DNA from: Pleurotus ostreatus/Saccharomyces cerevisiae fusant
Taxonomy: Eukaryota > Opisthokonta
Reading direction: 5' to 3'
Assembly (NCBI GenBank): GCA_024196135.1
Contig: JAMQCK010000001.1
Location: 124,001 to 188,000, forward strand
DNA: 64,000 nt
In this document: one piece after another, positions 49,039 to 60,083 of the stretch
Layout of the letters: the number at the start of each line of letters is the position of its first letter
Numbering within the stretch: position 1 is the first letter of the stretch
Position numbers and translations under genes: made by a program
The notes under the pieces: generated by a model
Told to the model about the DNA's origin: nothing
What the model saw: the letters and a program-made list of their open reading frames with translations, nothing else
Databases searched by the model: none

Positions 49039-49549
49039 CTAGTGCGAGCCACCGAGCGCGATGTGGCCAGCCTTGCTGTTCTGCCAGGCGTCGTACTTCT
49101 TCGCCCAGGCGTAGGTGCCGTAGCCTGCGTGTGGACATTCAGCAAGGGTACAGCGCCGGGCGAAAGCGCACACGCACCAATAGCGAAGGGGATGACGAAG
49201 AAGAAAGCCTCGCCAGAAAGACGGCGGTACGCGTTGAAGATGTAGGTGCGGATCATGTTGGGGGCCGCCTTCGACTGGTACGGCGAGATGGCTGCATGGC
49301 TGGGTCAGCTCATTGTACACATGCACAGCACTACTACGCACTGTACGCCCCGATGCCCTTCTGCTTCTTAATCGGGGTACCCCACCACGGGGACTGCAGA
49401 CGGTGTCAGTTGCATACACGCGCAACATGATTCGCTGAACTCACGTAGGCCAAAGCTAAAGGAACATATCGTCAGAACAGGTGTTTTGCACACAAAGAGC
49501 ACCACTCACGGCCGGGCATCTCGCCCATTCGGACTGCAGAGGGCCGCAT
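49039..49549 (-). CDS. QCR8: Ubiquinol-cytochrome c reductase subunit 8
   Basis: Small single-helix subunit of mitochondrial complex III that contacts cytochrome b at the ubiquinone side. Exons join as MRPSAVRMGEMPGPLAY, SPWWGTPIKKQKGIGAY, ISPYQSKAAPNMIRTYIFN and AYRRLSGEAFFFVIPFAIGY. The helix ends in GTYAWAKKYDAWQNSKAGH, with the family end -HIALGGSH. KGIGAY-x-ISP(Y/F)-x-QKA is the usual Qcr8 start block, and the Tyr-x-Trp-x2-Lys end is also typical. Four introns sit in a coding length of under 100 codons, a high density. The start is the ATG closest to the block with an open frame, and it is divergent from OST4. Confidence 0.9.
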
Positions 49550-49784
49550 GTTGTTTTCGCAGCGAGTAAGGAGTGTCTGGTGCGGAAGACGCAGGCGCTG
49601 GTGAGCCGCGATCCCTTCCGGGAAACGCCGATGCCAAACAGGTCACGCCGCAATCACGGCCCGACGTGCCGGGGACACGACGCGATGGCGCGCAGCTGTC
49701 CTCCACCTTGATCACTTCCCCCACACTCCTTGTGCGTAGCGAACATTTCTGAAGATACCTCGACTGATTGTCCCTGCAGCCATC
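49550..49784. promoter_or_regulatory. Divergent promoter between QCR8 and OST4
   Basis: Only 235 bp separate the two ATGs, which point away from each other. Both promoters must lie here. Confidence 0.6.
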
Positions 49785-49913
49785 ATGGAACACGAAACTT
49801 TGTATTCATTGGCAAACTACCTGGGTACCTTCGCCATGCTCGCGGTCGTGGGCTACCACTTCGTCGCCGTGAATGGCAAGTATATGGCGAAGGATGGGAA
49901 GGCGAAGGCATGA
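49785..49913 (+). CDS. OST4: Oligosaccharyltransferase subunit OST4 (42 residues)
   Basis: Mini-protein of the ER oligosaccharyltransferase that joins Ost3/Ost6 to Stt3. The frame is uninterrupted: MEHETLYSLANYLGTFAMLA, VVGYHFVAVNGKYMAKDG and KAKA. The Leu-x2-Leu-Ala-Asn-x-Leu-Gly start, the single helix and the YHFVAVN end match Ost4, which is normally 30-45 residues. The C-terminal extension after VNGK is lysine-rich and cytosolic. It is too short for a usual ORF threshold but is well supported by this pattern and by its divergent position from QCR8. The ATG follows CATC and is the only one in frame. Confidence 0.9.
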   Translation: MEHETLYSLANYLGTFAMLAVVGYHFVAVNGKYMAKDGKAKA

Positions 49914-50334
49914 TTGCCTTGCCTGGATCTCATACGTGCGTCTTCCATTGTCTATGCTGACTGGGCGTGTTTGCTAATTTGCTCTCAGTTTACGGGCGGG
50001 TATCCTCGCGTATAGATCACTCCCCCTCGCCCTGTACATCGCCTGTGTTGTCTCGCACTATTGCTTCAATTCTGGAAACACCTGACACATCCATTTGCTT
50101 CTGTGCCACCCTCCTTGGACCACAACGACACGTGCAAGAGTCGAAAAGCCATCCACTCGAGACGTCCGCTTTGATTCGATGCAACCTTCAGGCCGTTCCA
50201 CGGCCATTCGGACATATATAATTGAAGATCAAGATTCGCTCAGCGAAGTTTTCCAAGGTATCCTTACAGTCCTACAAGGGTCGAAATACAAGATAAAGTA
50301 CAACTTTTGCGCCACATCGTCCTCAACATCCCCC
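49914..50334. other. Convergent spacer between OST4 and the oxygenase gene
   Basis: No gene is supported. It holds 3' flanks of both genes. Confidence 0.45.
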
Positions 50335-51863
50335 TTAGTGGTAGTGCCTCAACTTTACGCCGTTGATGATCTCGATGTCGTACTCCTCTCCCCGAATGAA
50401 GTCGGCCGTACCGTAGTTGCGGACGCGAGTGGTCTCCCACCTAGAAAGTTATGGTCAGTCATTGTTCACTGACTTCACAGGAGCAATGTCGAAGTCGAAG
50501 AAATATGACAGTCAAAGGAAAGCGTTACTCACTCATCCGTTGTCGGGATCCGATCCTCGAAGATGACGTGACCCTCCTCCTGCACCTTATTGGACGGAAG
50601 CAGGTCAATCGGGATGCCGCCAACGAAGTGCGCGAAGTGGAAGACACCAAGGCGGCGGAAGTTCTGCTGGTCCGAAGGCGGCGTAACAACTCCACAATCA
50701 AGTCAGTCCCCTCAATCCCCAACGCCACACGACCTCACTCACCCCGATGCATCGTCCCCTTCAGAATCCCCCCACTCATAAACGCCAACTGGTCCCCAAT
50801 ATTGATGACCAGCGCCCCGTCCCGGTGCTTCACATACCGCCACTTGTTATCCGGCATCAGCACCTGCAGCGCGGTCACCGGCTGCGAGACGAGGGTCGAG
50901 AGCGAGTTGAAGTCCGTGTGCCCGTTGAGCATCACGCCGTTCGTCTTCCGCTTCTCCTCCGAGGTGAGCGGGTCGTAGATCATGTAGCGCAGGAGGTCGT
51001 CGCCGCGCCGGCCGTCGTCGGTCTCGTGGAGCTTCCAGAGGTAGCCCTCGGGGAGCTCGAGGACGCCGTCGATGAGGTTGCAGATGCGGCGGAGGACTTT
51101 TTGGCGGGTTTCCTGGACGAGGGTCAGTGAACACTCGTGGTGATCAAGTTTAGAGAGACGTACAGCCAAGAACGCCTTCGTCTCCTCGACGTACGGCCGG
51201 ATAGGCGCCGGGTGCCGGGTGACCGGATCCAAGCTTCAGTAGGAAGGTGAGTCTTTTCTTTGGTCCATTGCTTTGTATGGTGGCTCACCTGTTCTGGTAG
51301 AAGTTGTAGTGCTCGATGCGGTCGCGGACACCGTCTTTGATCTCCCAGTAGTTGGGGAGCTTGTAGCCCATGAAGCTGCCGTTCTCTTTGATGAGCGCGC
51401 GGTGCTTCTCCTTCTCTGCGCGGGAGACGCCATCGAAGCTGTGCTGGCCGATGTCGAATTGGCGGTCGAGCTGGAGAGTTGATGGGTTAGATCTCGAGGT
51501 GGACCCCGGTGGATGTGAGTACTGACTGTCTCCTGCGGAATGCCATGGCCGATGACATAGAAGAAGCCGTCGCGCTGGAGTGCGGTGCGGACGGTGTCGA
51601 TGAGCTCTTCGCGCTTGGTATCATACAGGGAGAGGTCAACGGTGAGAATGTCGGCCTGCATACACGCGTCAGCCCTTACTAACCTCCCACCCCCGGTCGG
51701 ACGATCCACGCACCCATTCAATGTTCTCATCCTTCGTCACAGGCGGCTTCTGCCACTTGGGCAGCTCCGGCTTGCCCACCGTCTGCCCAATATCGAGCGC
51801 CGCGAGCTTCTCCTCGAGCGGCTGCGTCTCAGTGGCGGTCTGCGTAGCGGTAACGGCGACCAT
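50335..51863 (-). CDS. 2-oxoglutarate/Fe(II)-dependent dioxygenase (isopenicillin-N-synthase-like)
   Basis: Non-heme iron oxygenase of the 2OG-Fe(II)/IPNS superfamily. The N-terminal DIOX_N part reads ADILTVDLSLYDTKREELID, ALQRDGFFYVIGHGIPQET and NGSFMGYKLPNYWEIKDG. The catalytic jelly roll has the HxD pair in GVMLNGHTDFNSLSTLVSQP, then ALQVLMPDNKWRYVKHRDGA, VINIGDQLAFMSGGILKG and the distal His in TMHR. The C-terminal exon continues RLGVFHFVGGIPIDLLPSNK and ends NGVKLRHYH. Arg that binds 2OG could not be pinned. Such proteins act in secondary metabolism or hormone-like turnover, and the substrate is unknown. There are five to seven short introns. A TATATA box lies about 85 bp upstream of the ATG. 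Confidence 0.88.
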
Positions 51864-51946
51864 GGCGTGCTGCTACTCAGGGCTGAGCAGAGAGGATAAG
51901 ATAAGGTTAGGCGGGCTGGTGAGTGCGGGTATCGGTGGCGAGTGGC

Positions 51947-51954
51947 ATATATAA
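51947..51954 (-). promoter_or_regulatory. TATA box of the oxygenase gene
   Basis: The minus strand reads TTATATAT, about 85 bp upstream of the ATG at 51863. Confidence 0.5.
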
Positions 51955-52714
51955 GAGGGCCCCGTTGCTCGTCATCTGGTCCGCGCTTTTGCAGCAATCA
52001 CGCCATCTGGGCTGGGATGGCGGGCTTCGTTGGCTAGGGGTAGGGTAATGGGCCGAGTCACTTGATGGACCCGGAGAAGGAAGAGGAAGGTGGGGAGCGT
52101 GGCACAGGGAGGATACAGTCTCGTGGAGGGGGAAGTAGGACGTCAGGTATGTATCGGCGCACAGGACGAAGAGGGAGGGCATGTGAGCTTGCGCTTGCGG
52201 CGTACAGGACTGTGGGTAGGCAAGGGAGAGTATAGCGCGGTCGTACAGCGATAGGTACTTGGCAACATCCGTGCTGCCCAGCTTCGCGGACGTGTTCGGA
52301 GAGGGCTTTCTGGAGAGACCGCGGGCTCGGCCGTAGGGCGCGCCATTGTTCCCCTTATCGGAGGGGCGATACCGAGAGCGACGGGCTGCGTATCAGATAG
52401 TCGTGCGAGCACATCATCCTCTGGCAATGAACACCATCCCTCATCATTCTCTGACAATGGTCATGTCTCTGTGACTGCCAATGTCATTGCGGGGAAGCCG
52501 CGGATGTCGAACTGTGACGTGGGGCGTGACTGGTATCTCCGACGCGCCACCCGCGCCGTGACCTTTCAAGGGCAATGCCAGCTGCGTGCGTCTGGCTGTC
52601 CTGCATGCCCAGTCAGGTTGCGCGAGCCTACAAAGAAATCCCAATGATGCCCTCTTCTCTTGCGAAACAGCGACCTTCGATGCAGGTCTCCCGAAAAAAA
52701 GTGACCAAAATTTC
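51955..52714. other. Spacer upstream of the oxygenase gene
   Basis: No supported gene. An imperfect repeat of a tc-tctg-caatg motif lies near 52420-52460. Confidence 0.4.
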
Positions 52715-52795
52715 GTTCAGAGGGCGATTCGAACACCCGCGTGCAAAGCACAATGCCTTAGCAGGGCATCACCTTAACCACTCGGTCATCTGAAC
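52715..52795 (-). tRNA. tRNA-Ser (anticodon GCU)
   Basis: The minus strand folds as a class II tRNA. The acceptor stem is GTTCAGA paired with TCTGAAC, the D-stem ACC/GGT, and the anticodon stem ATGCC/GGCAT around the loop CTGCTAA with anticodon GCT. The long variable arm is GTGC-TTT-GCAC and the T-arm GGGTG-TTCGAAT-CGCCC. The long variable arm and anticodon identify serine. There is no intron, and CCA is not encoded. Confidence 0.95.
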
Positions 52796-52971
52796 TTGCC
52801 AGGAATTTAGGTCTTGCGCAATAACAAACCCTGATTGACTTCTTTCCCCCTCAAAAGCATCCTCGAGCTCTCCGAGGAAACCATCTCCCTTCGGCACAGG
52901 TTTTGAGCAGAGAATAAGGTTATTGTATGTACGTATCTACCGATTTGATTCGACGAGCAGTTCTGTGTGCC

Positions 52972-55834
52972 TTACGCCTCGATGAACTGGTTCTTCAGAC
53001 TCCTCGACTCCTTCAGCTTGACCAGCTTGTCGACAATCTCCGCGACCGGGATCGTCGCGCTGCGCGCCTTCGTGCCGACATCGTCGCGGTTGCGGACGTT
53101 GACGGACTTCGACTCGAGCTCGGTCTCGCCGACGACTGAAGGTGAAGGTTTAGGTAAGAAACCGCAAAAGGATACGCAAGGTTCAGAGCTTACCAAGGAT
53201 GAAGTTGTACTGCGCAATCTCGCCGTTGCGGATCTTCTTCTGGAGGGTGTTGTCGCTGTTGTCGACCTCGGCGTACAGGTTGGCCTTCGAGAGCGTCTCG
53301 GCGACCTCGGACGCGTACTCTTTCTGTATACCCAAAACACGCGATTAGCGCACCAAAATCTATCCCAAAAGATCGAACGCACGTAAGGAGCAGCAACCGG
53401 GATAACCAGCACCTGCCGCGGCGACAACCAGAACGGCCTGCAATCTCATCAGCATCCCCTCCCTCACCACCAACCTACAACCCCAACTCACCACTTCCCC
53501 GCAAAATGCTCCGTCGCAATCGCCACAAACCGCTCAATACTCCCCAAAATCGCCCGATGGATAATGATGGGGCGCTGCACCTCCTCATTATTCGACCTGT
53601 ACTTCAAGTTGAACCGCTGGGGGAGCTGGAAGTCGAGCTGGATCGTCGCGCATTGGTACGCGCGCTTCAGGGCGTCGCGGATCGTGATGTCGATCTTGGG
53701 GCCGTAGAACGCGCCGTCGCCTGGGTTGAGCTCCCATTTGCCGGGATAGTACTTTTCGAGGGCTTGTTTGAGTTGCTGAAAAGAGGGGCGTTAGTTATTG
53801 GGAGAAACGATAGGGCAACGAGGGTCCACGCACGTCTTCCGCCGCATTCCATGTCTCGACCTCGCCGAGGTACTTCTCAGGACGGGTGGAGAGCTCGAGA
53901 TGGAACTCGAAGCCAAAGATCCCGTAAACGTGCTGCATAAAGTCGAACAAGCCCGCCATCTCCGCCTCCACCTGCGACGGCATGCAGAAAATGTGCGTGT
54001 CGTCCTGCACGAATCGGCGCACGCGCGTCAGGCCGGAGAGCGCACCGGAGGCTTCGTTTCTAAGAGGACCGAAGATTAGCGGGTTGCGAGTCGTGAAGAG
54101 GGTGAGTCATGCAAGGTTGAAAGGGATGTGCCGCACCTGTGAATGATACCAAACTCCGCCATCCGGATGGGCAGCTCGCGGTAGCTGCGATCCCTCGAGT
54201 CGAAGATCAAACAGTGACCCGGGCAGTTCATCGGCTTGAGCGCCCAGTTGTCCTTCTCGATGTCGAGCGTGAACATGTCGTCCTTGTAGTTCTCCCAATG
54301 CCCGGACGTTTCCCACAGCTTCGCGTTGTACATGTTGGGCGAGATGACTAGACGCGCATCAGCTCACGCTACCTATTTGCTGAGTCAAAAGACCTGCTAC
54401 ACACCTTCTTGATAACCGCGCTTGAAGTACTCTGACTAGTGTGGGCGTCAGCACGGATGACTCGTACGCGAGCGAAAGCGGACGCACCCGCATAAGCTCA
54501 ACGAGCGTGTTGTAGATACGAGTACCGTGCGGCAAGAAGAAGCAGCTTCCCGGGCTGAGGTCGTGGAAAAAGAACAGCTCTTGTTCCCTGCCAATTTTAC
54601 GGTGGTCACGCTTCGCGGCCTCAGCGAGGAAGGCTTTGTGCTCAGCGAGCTGCTTCTTGTCCGGGAAGGAAATACCGTAGATGCGCTGCAAGGTGTCGTT
54701 CGCCTGATCACCCAAGAAGTATGACGCGGAGCTCTGGGAGATGTGTCAGCAACGCAAAGACCGTACGACTGCAGAAAAACAAACCTTGGTGACCATCATA
54801 GCCTTTATCCTGCCCGTGTGCGGGATATGCGGGCCCACACACAAGTCGATCATAGGGCCACAGCGGTATACGGTCGTGGACTCGCCGTCGGGAATCTTGG
54901 TCTGAATGAGGTACTGCTTATACTTGTTGTACTGTAGAGAGGGCAAGTCAGACGAATGCGGGCCCAAGAAGAGCGACCAACCCACGTTGAACATCTTGAG
55001 CAGGTTCTCCTTTGAGACAACGAGGCGCTCGAACTTTTGCTTCTCCTTGATAGCCTTCTCGGAGACCTTCTCGAGAGCGGGGTAGTCGCTGGGCTGGACG
55101 TGACGGTCCTCGATCGCCATTTCGTAGAAAAAGCCCTCGTCCGTGGGAGGACCGAGGCAGAGGTGGCAGCCATAGTGCCGCTCGGCGGCTTCACCGAGGA
55201 CGTGTGCAGACGAGTGCCAGAAGACGCGCTTGCCCTCGGGGTGGTCAAAGTCGAGAAGCTCAAGCTTGCACGACTTTTCCAGCGGGCGCTCGAGGTCCCA
55301 GAGTTGGCCGTCAACCTAGGCGTAAATTGGTAAGACGAACGAGAACGGGAAATGGGCTCTGACCTACCTTCGCAATGACGACCTTGTCGGCGAGGCCCTT
55401 TGAGATTTCCAGAGCGATGCTCATGGGGCTGGTCTCCCAGCTGGTCCCTTTGCGCTCGGCGCCATCGGGGAGGGTGATGGTGATTTCCTCACGCGGTTGA
55501 GCTGCAGCCGACGCGTTCAATATGCGGGACGAAGGGGGGAAGGACACCACGCACCCTTCACAAACTCATCATACTCCGCCTTGAGCTGATCGTACATCTT
55601 GATACGGTGGTCGAAGAACTCGGGCGGGGGTTGCAGCTGCGCTCCCTCCCGTTAGCGCACATCGATCTGGACGGGAGCTGCACGCACCTCGAGGGGATGC
55701 TGCGCCTCGTTCGCCTGCGCCTTCGCCTTCTTCTGCTGAGGTTGCTTGGGCTTATCCACCGTGGGCTCGGCGTGGGGCGCATCGAGCGCGGTCGTCGCCG
55801 GCTGGGAGGTGGAGGCGACTGGCTTGGGCTCCAT
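52972..55834 (-). CDS. THS1: Threonyl-tRNA synthetase
   Basis: Class II synthetase that charges tRNA-Thr. A lysine/glutamine-rich N-terminal extension ([20 protein letters not shown]) precedes the TGS domain ([34 protein letters not shown]) and the editing domain with [17 protein letters not shown], the HxxxH zinc/editing site. The catalytic core has motif 1 ([20 protein letters not shown]), motif 2 ([17 protein letters not shown] then [14 protein letters not shown]), the zinc-type Cys in MNCPGHC, and [18 protein letters not shown]. The anticodon-binding domain ends [14 protein letters not shown]. Nothing is missing. About ten introns of around 50-60 nt are needed. There is no obvious mitochondrial presequence at this ATG, so it is probably the cytosolic form. 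A second, longer form from an upstream start cannot be excluded. Confidence 0.95.
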
Positions 55835-56936
55835 TCTTGTGCACGAGTGACCAAACTTTCTGCGGGGGCCGACGACGCGGAGGCTTGGGGCGAGCGGAAT
55901 ACGTGACCGAGTGAGCAGAACTCGTCTTATAAGCAGATTCTGCATCGGCCTCAGTCACGTTCAGCCTGACTCGATCCGGAGAGTGTATCCCCGATAAGAT
56001 TAGATGTTATAGACGGTCCTCCGGCCCGCGCCAGTTTCTTGCGGGCTCGTGACCCCAATCAGAAGGGACCCACAACTCGTCGCGGGCGCCTATTTGGACG
56101 TCCTTGCCGCTTCTACGAAGATGCCAACGTGGTGCACTGCCATTAGACCGCATCTAGTCGCCTCTACACGGCCACCATGACTCACAGATACGCAGGCAAT
56201 AAATGTGGCGTGGTAGCGGGCTTCTCGAACCTCGATGCCCACGAACTCTCATTGCCATGATCACTTTCCGAACGTCCGACCGTTCCAGTCGCCTTTTGGC
56301 ATGCACAATCGCACTCTATCCTAGCCATTCTACCCCAAGTCTGTCTGCAATGATTGCATGGTATAAAGTGTTTCAATAGGCTTCGCAGACTTGCACGGGC
56401 CCACCACATGCCGCCTCGTGCTCAAGGACATTCAACAGCAGCTGTGGCGAGCGGGTAAGGCTATGAGAGCTTCACTGCGCTATGTTCATACTGTAGCGCT
56501 CGGCTGCGTGGCCAGAGTGGCCGAGGATGATCCTATTAGCGGCGCCAATCTGCTCTCCGATAGGAAATCCGCTGACTTGAACTCGACGCTTGGGCGGAGG
56601 ACTCGAGGATCCTTGTATGGCAACTTTGGGGCTCGACGTGTTGTAACGCCTTGAGGTTTGACAGGCTGCACAGTGATCCATACCTATTTGCGCCATCTCG
56701 ACTGAGCGAAGTTGGCTGTCAAACGTCGTCCGAACATAGGCATATTGATTACATAGCATATAGGACTACATGGTCTGAAGTGCAGCTATCGGCGCCAGGA
56801 TGAGTGGAGGTGACTCTAAGATACAGTAGATACGAGTACATAGACACAGTCAACGATAGCAAACGAGCACAACAAGTCGAAAGCGGGGATCTATATGATT
56901 ATCACGGGAAACGTTTACTGCACGGGCCGCGTACAC
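55835..56936. other. Spacer between ThrRS and the small heat-shock gene
   Basis: About 1.1 kb without a supported gene. It includes the ThrRS promoter and the Hsp20 3' flank. A tRNA-like string near 56505 does not fold. Confidence 0.4.
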
Positions 56937-57817
56937 CTAACCCGTCGCAGCAATAACACCCTGCGAGTCAACAAGAGTCGCCTCATCAGGCTCGGCTGGC
57001 TCAGGCTCAGGCGCAGTAGCCTTGGGCTCAGTATCAGCTGCAGCCTCCTGTTCTTCCCCTTGCTCGGACGCCTGAGGCACTTCTGCTTCCGCCTCCACGC
57101 ATGAGCCAGTAATCGCGACCGCAGCCTGAGTCTGAGCCTCTGCCGGCCTCCTGTTAACGACGCGCGGCCACCAAAGCGTAAGATGCCCGTCCGCGAGCTG
57201 CGTACTAACGTCCTCGGGCTGCAAGTAAATGTTGTAAGTAAACACGCCGCACGAACACGATGAATCACTCTAACTCACCCCACATCCATGCGGCAAGCGA
57301 ATCTGGCGCCTAAAGATCCCATAGTACAGATCCTGCGTGTGGAAGGCCACAGGCGGGCCATCGACGGCGGGCTGGCCTGGCAGCGACGGCTGATTCAGGC
57401 GATATCTGGGGCGCCGCCGACCAACGACGTGGAGAATACCGCGGTCGATGCGCAGGTGAATGTCTTCTCTGCGTACGCCTGGCACCTCGAGGACAGCGAC
57501 GGTCACTGGTATCAGCGGGTCGTCGTAGAGATCCATCCTGTATTGCATCCCGCGGGGAGTGAGCAGGCTGGTCGAGAGCGCTGAGAGCTTGCGTACCTAG
57601 GTCGAAAGTGGTCCGCATCGCTGGGATCGTTGGAGAACCCTGTTCTCATCTGCAGGGGCCCGATCCCTTCGTTAGCGCCACGCAAGGCATGATTAATGGC
57701 GACGCTCTGTGCGTGGCGCGTGAGTGCGTGAGGGGTCATTACAGGCAGCGACGCTGGCCTGCGGGTTTTGTGAAGCTGCTGGGACATGGGTGTACTGCTG
57801 TGAGATGAGTTTGTCAT
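56937..57817 (-). CDS. Small heat-shock protein, Hsp20/alpha-crystallin domain
   Basis: ATP-independent holdase that binds unfolding proteins. The N-terminal exon is polar (MTNSSHSSTPMSQQLHKTRR). A 60-nt intron joins it to RMDLYDDPLIPVTVAVLEVP and GVRREDIHLRIDRGILHVVG, the classic start of the alpha-crystallin domain. The domain is widened by a roughly 20-residue insertion (SLPGQPAVDGPPVAFHTQDL), then YGIFRRQIRLPHGCG. After another intron it continues QPEDVSTQLADGHLTLWWPR. An acidic Glu/Ala/Pro tail of about 60 residues follows, and no I-x-I motif was seen. The insertion and the tail set it apart from usual fungal Hsp20 proteins. A TATATAAG box lies 45 bp upstream of the ATG. Confidence 0.83.
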
Positions 57818-57860
57818 GGAAAAAGGGACTGTAAAGAGGAAAACGGCCGTGCAGTCCGCT

Positions 57861-57868
57861 CTTATATA
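57861..57868 (-). promoter_or_regulatory. TATA box of the Hsp20 gene
   Basis: The minus strand reads TATATAAG, 45 bp upstream of the ATG at 57817. I could not find a convincing heat-shock element of alternating GAA/TTC triplets. Confidence 0.65.
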
Positions 57869-58398
57869 CTGCTCGGAAACAGCCGAACTGAATCAATCGT
57901 TATGGTCCGGAGCGCACGCGAAAGTGCTAGTGAGTCAGGACTACAGGAGTACACGTAGCCTTTCCACAAAGGCTGTGAGGCTTCGTGACTCTGCCTCGGA
58001 AACCTATTCTGAGTAAGCGTGGAAGAAGGTTATGAAGCTTGAAGGCGTTGCGGGCAAGTCGCAGCTCGATATAAGGAACCCAGGAGGTTATCGTCAATGC
58101 ATAGTAATCTTCCTTTCTCGAAGGTGCTATAGCATGGAGAGATTGTCGAGTGTCTTCCAGGATGGGGAGAAGGGGAGAACATTGAGCACACTTCGTGAAG
58201 GACGGAAGCAAGCTCTTCGGATGAGTCAGCACGCGTGGCAGGCCTTGTGGCAGTGCAATCCGGGATTCGGCCCGGAAACCCAGCTTTTGTTCTCTTCTCG
58301 TCACCGTCGAGCGATAGGATCCTTGGAAGCTGCATAGACCTTGAGCTTCAGCGTGAATTGCATCTTGTCTTCGACCCTCACCACGTCCACGTCCGACC
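57869..58398. other. Divergent spacer between Hsp20 and CstF-64 genes
   Basis: No supported gene. It holds the promoters of two divergent genes. Confidence 0.45.
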
Positions 58399-59737
58399 AT
58401 GAGTACTACAAGCAAGGTCGTCTTCGGTGTGTGAAGTCAGCTAGGTATCGTGAGCGTACGTCCTGATCGTCCGTTCCCAAGTCGGCAATGTGCCCTACAA
58501 CATGAGCGAGGCAAGTCGGGCGCGCCACAATCTTAAAGAGCGCCACTGAAGTATGCACCAATAGGACGAGCTCATCGAAGTCTTCAAGAGCGTCGGTGAA
58601 GTCGCTGGCTTCAGGTGAGTACGCGTCGTGATGCGTCCCCTTCCCTCTCGCTCACATACGCGCCACCTAGATTGGTTTTCGACCGCGAAACTGGAAAACC
58701 AAGAGGATATGGCTTCTGCGAATTCACCGGTGCGCTACACGCCACCCTCACCTACCTACTGCTCACACCCAACTTAGACCACGACACGGCCCTCTCAGCC
58801 GTACGCAACCTCAACAACATTGAAGTCAAGGGCAGAAATCTGCGCATAGATCTCGCCGACTCCGATCCCCAGCTCGAGGGGAAGACCACCGTGCGCGGCG
58901 AGCTCATCGACGGACCTGAACGTCCGCGCGGGCCCCCGGATCCGAACGCGTTCCTGAAGACGCTTCCTCCTGGTGTTCCCGTTCCTCCAGGGTCAACATG
59001 CCTCGACACAATCAGCCATATCCTGGCGTCAATCCCTCCCGGTCAATTGATGGAAATTCTTGCGCAAATGAAGGTATGTAGCACGCTTTGCCTGTTCTAC
59101 GCCATCTTCTAATCCTTCGCAGTCCTTCGTCCTGAACAACACCGACGGCGCGCGTGCCCTCCTCACAGCACACCCTCAGCTCGCCTACGCCCTCTTTCAA
59201 GCGCTCCTGCTTAACAACATCGTCGACCCCGTAGTCTTACAGCGCATGCTCGCCGCCACTTCGAAAAGCCCGCTCAATGCCCCGGCCCCACCAACAATGC
59301 CAGCATTTGGTGCACCCCCAAGCATGGGGTATGGCCCCGGTATCGGCCAGGGAATGGCTCGACCTGTCCCAACGCCTCCGCCGGGCAATATGTACGGTCG
59401 TCCGCCACCAACAGCCCCGGGCTATCCGCCCGCAGGCAATTTCTTCCAACCGCCCCCTCAGCAAGCTCCGCCGCCCGTCACCGGGGCGCAAGATATCAAC
59501 GAGACGCAGAAGGTATGTGCAATTCTCTCATATACGTACCTGTGTCGTCTAATCATCCTAACAGGCGATGCTCATGCAAGTCCTCACTTTATCGCAGCAG
59601 CAGATCGATGCCATGCCAGAAGCCGAGCGGGGTGTCATCCAGCAACTGGTACGACTAGATTGATCTGCGTACACTTCCTCGAGCTGACCCTATCGCAGCG
59701 GACTCAATTCATGGGAACGTTGGGAAGTTTATCCTAG
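58399..59737 (+). CDS. Cleavage stimulation factor 64-kDa subunit (CstF-64/Rna15-like)
   Basis: 3'-end processing factor that binds U/GU-rich RNA downstream of poly(A) sites. Small exons make MSTTSKVVFG, VGNVPYNMSE, DELIEVFKSVGEVAGFRLVF and DRETGKPRGYGFCEFT. These are RNP2 and RNP1 of a single RRM, followed by DHDTALSAVRNLNNIEVKGR and NLRIDLADSDPQ. The hinge domain reads CLDTISHILASIPPGQLMEI and ALFQALLLNNIVDPVVLQRM. A Pro/Gly-rich region follows, and the C-terminal domain (AMLMQVLTLSQQQIDAMPEA, then ERGVIQQLRTQFMGTL) is the Rna15/CstF-64 tail. The second intron uses a GC donor (GAG|gcaagt at 58511). All parts of the family are present. Confidence 0.93.
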
Positions 59738-60083
59738 TTTATCGAAGGTCGCCTCACGCCTTCCCAGTCCATTGCTAGCCTGTAATCCTTGCATGTAATC
59801 GAAAAGGACGATCTTGCGCCCTGCACGAATCATTCAGTCCCTAAGAGCCTGCCGTACATCTTGTTAAAATCGTACTTCTTGACCCACAGAAGCTTCGGTG
59901 CTCCGGTCGCTGTGCAGTCGACTCTTGAGCTCCTCAATGCGTTCACGTGGATATCACGGTCAACTATCGTGATCCAGTGACAGGGATAAGTGACGATGTG
60001 ACCATCGCTCTTTGACTTCAACCATCGCCATCATACGCGCGCTCTAGATCTTCCTCTAGCTCAATTAGACAAACTCACTCACA
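59738..60083. other. Spacer between CstF-64 and TBCC genes
   Basis: No gene is supported. It holds the tail of one gene and the promoter of the next. Confidence 0.45.

Noticed and set aside
56500..56580. String resembling a tRNA 5' half (GGCCAGAGTGGCCGAGG)
   Set aside because: No matching acceptor, anticodon or T-arm can be formed downstream.
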